A stretch of 64,000 nucleotides of DNA, taken from NCBI GenBank assembly GCA_964007475.1, contig OZ023273.1, forward strand, positions 132,178,732-132,242,731, written 5' to 3'. This document shows, piece by piece, positions 61,841 to 64,000 of the stretch. Source of the stretch: Hybos culiciformis (lineage: Eukaryota > Arthropoda > Insecta > Diptera > Hybotidae). Below the pieces are notes generated by a model. The model was not told the origin of the DNA, ran no database searches, and was given only the letters and a program-made list of their open reading frames with translations. Position numbers and translations under genes: made by a program. Numbering within the stretch: the first letter of the stretch is position 1; each line of letters opens with the position of its first letter.

Positions 61841-64000
61841 GTATCTATAATCATTTAACACTAAAAAATTTCACAAAAATTGTGTTGTTTGAATTTAGAA
61901 AGTCTTATACTTTGAACTTGAACAAATTTTGAATATTTTACTTCTCATTCATAGACAAGATATATACTTACATAGTAGTTATAATTAGATTTTACGTTTT
62001 GTTGGTATACAGATAGTAATAGTTTATATTCGCACAGAAAACTTTCTATTTCTTCTTTATATTCTCTGAGAATATACTTTTAGTTGAAATTACAGAAAGA
62101 TTATTGAATTGTTTCGTTATATTTTACATCACATTTTGTTCATGATATATATAATAGTAACTTAATACATAATTATATCATTGTTTCACCTAAACATACA
62201 CATGATATATTAAAAACAAAAAAAAAAAGACGAAGATTACAATTTTTGATAAGAGTCATTATTAAAATAATTACCAAATCGCGTTTTGATTTATTCTAAA
62301 ACTATTGTTTTAATCTACATATATATATGGAATAATAAAATTTAAAGCATAAATTGTAAGAATGATTTATATATAAAAAAAGAAAAATATTAAAACAATA
62401 TGATATGTGATAGGAAATGAATAGATTTATTTTTAAAAGAAATAAAACATAAATAAGAAAAAAAAACTTATATAAAATGTTTTATGTTATGTACATGTTT
62501 TTATACAATACAATATTATACTTTTATATAATAATGTTTGAATATCTAAATTCTTATTTAACTTTTTAAAATATCCTATATCCATGTAATTTTCTATTAT
62601 CTTTTTACTATATATACAATATTTATATAAGTACTTTACATACATCTTTAACTTATTAATATTATTTTTATACTGCACTATAAATATTATCTGTATATTT
62701 TATACATAATATTTATAAAGTTCTTTTTTTACAAGATTTTATTTAAAAAACAAACACAATTTCTGAATAATCGAAGATTTTATATTTTCAATTTAAGTTT
62801 AATATCATTGGATTCCAGAAAGCAACGACATTTTGATTTCCTGATTTTATCCAAGGATGAAATACAATACTTAGGCCGGATTTTCTTCAAAGATATGGGC
62901 TTGTTCTAAAAATGGACACTATTATGAAAATTTGCAAGCGGGTACAAGCCGTTTGTAGAAATATAAAAAACATTTAGCCACCTATTGTGTCAAGGATTCA
63001 GGCTACCAGAAAATAGATTTCGATAAGTAATAGATTTGGGAAGTTGTGAATTAAATTTTTTTTGTGTTAGAATATTGTTTGTTGACAGGCATGTCTTTCA
63101 CTAAAAATCGTGAGACTTAAAGGAAAATACCAACATTCGTTTTATGAAAATTTGAGTGAAATATATGCATGTCGACTAATTTTCTTCGACTCACAAATTA
63201 TACTGAGTTTTATTTTCTACTTTTTAGTACATATTTAAACACTAAAATCGTGTATCTGAAAAAAAATTTTTTTCTTATTTTTTTTGTTTCTTTGAAGAAA
63301 ACAAAAAACTTATGCTGAATATACAATTTATTATTGTATAAAAAAAAAAAGAAGTAATATTATTGTATAGCATAGAATTTTTCCCCTTTTTTTTTTTTAA
63401 TCAAAATCCACTAAAATTACCGACACGAATATCGGATCAGCAAGGTTTTTTAAAAAAAGAATATAAGCCTTTTTGGATATATGAAAAATGTAACATCAGA
63501 AAAGCTTAAGTGTTTTTTCTTCTTTATTATTTTTACTGAATGGTAACTATATATTTTCTTTTTAAATAAATTTCCGGTCTTTTATGCTTTATAATATTTA
63601 CCTTTACTTTTTCGAAGAAAAAAAAAAAAAAAAAGAGAAGAATCCAGGAAATTGTATAATGGGTTTTCTTGTAAAAAATGTTGTATTTTCTTTTTGTTTT
63701 TTTTTTTTGTTTTTTTTTTTCTGAAATGAAAATTTTATATACCTAACTGTCTTTTTTTTTTTTTCTTTTTCTTGTAGTTCTTATATTTTTTTATTCCGGT
63801 TCTTTCTATCTAAAGTTTTCTTTCCTTTTTTTTTTTTTTGCTTGGTAAGAAGAGATTAAAAAAATTATTATTTTTCCTTTTAACTCATTATTTATTCAGT
63901 AAAAGTGGTTAAAGCCATTATCTTTTAGCTTAAACGTTATTAATGTTGAAGTTAAATGCATAGTTTTTTTTTGTTGTTGTTTAAATCTCTAGTAATACAT
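61841..64000. other. Non-coding AT-rich DNA
   Basis: No gene was seen. The patch at about 62870-63010 is less AT-rich (AGGCCGGATT, GCGGGTACAAGCCG) but has no long open frame and no repeat partner that I could find. Confidence 0.45.

Overview
This window is very AT-rich eukaryotic DNA (A+T looks close to 80%, full of homopolymer and microsatellite runs). It has one recognisable host gene, with GT-AG introns. That gene is out at first (oaf), which encodes a secreted or luminal protein. The deduced protein is so close to my memory of Drosophila OAF that an insect, probably a dipteran, is the best guess. No prokaryotic organisation (operons, Shine-Dalgarno sites, CRISPR) is present.

Layout: 1-37492 is non-coding, either the first intron or upstream flank of oaf, and is interrupted by DNA transposons. 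These are a 1.9-kb element with 8-bp target-site duplications (6528-8434), a 1.9-kb fold-back transposon with transposase remnants in both arms (8751-10637), a hAT-like element carrying a nested hairpin MITE (17895-19135, MITE 18456-18895), and a TIR element with an embedded tRNA-like/SINE segment (20442-21192). A 241-bp tandem duplication lies at 25041-25558. The last three coding exons of oaf are at 37493-37606, 40894-41212 and 43018-43313 on the + strand. The exon encoding the signal peptide was not found. The oaf stop is a UGA followed by 61 further open in-frame codons, which matches the stop-codon readthrough known for Drosophila oaf.

From about 43.7 kb to the end I see no host gene. 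This part holds a 5'-truncated but otherwise intact non-LTR retrotransposon ORF2 (reverse transcriptase, 52493-54646, poly-A to 54917), a possible TIR element at 44560-46193 and an inverted-repeat element at 61428-61840. Most other open frames are short AT-rich chance frames or antisense shadows.

The most interesting signals are the oaf readthrough extension, the fold-back transposon with a relative in an oaf intron, the three-layer nested insertion at 17.9-19.1 kb, and the tRNA-like sequence captured inside a TIR transposon. I could run no database search, so all family assignments come from motif recognition and memory.
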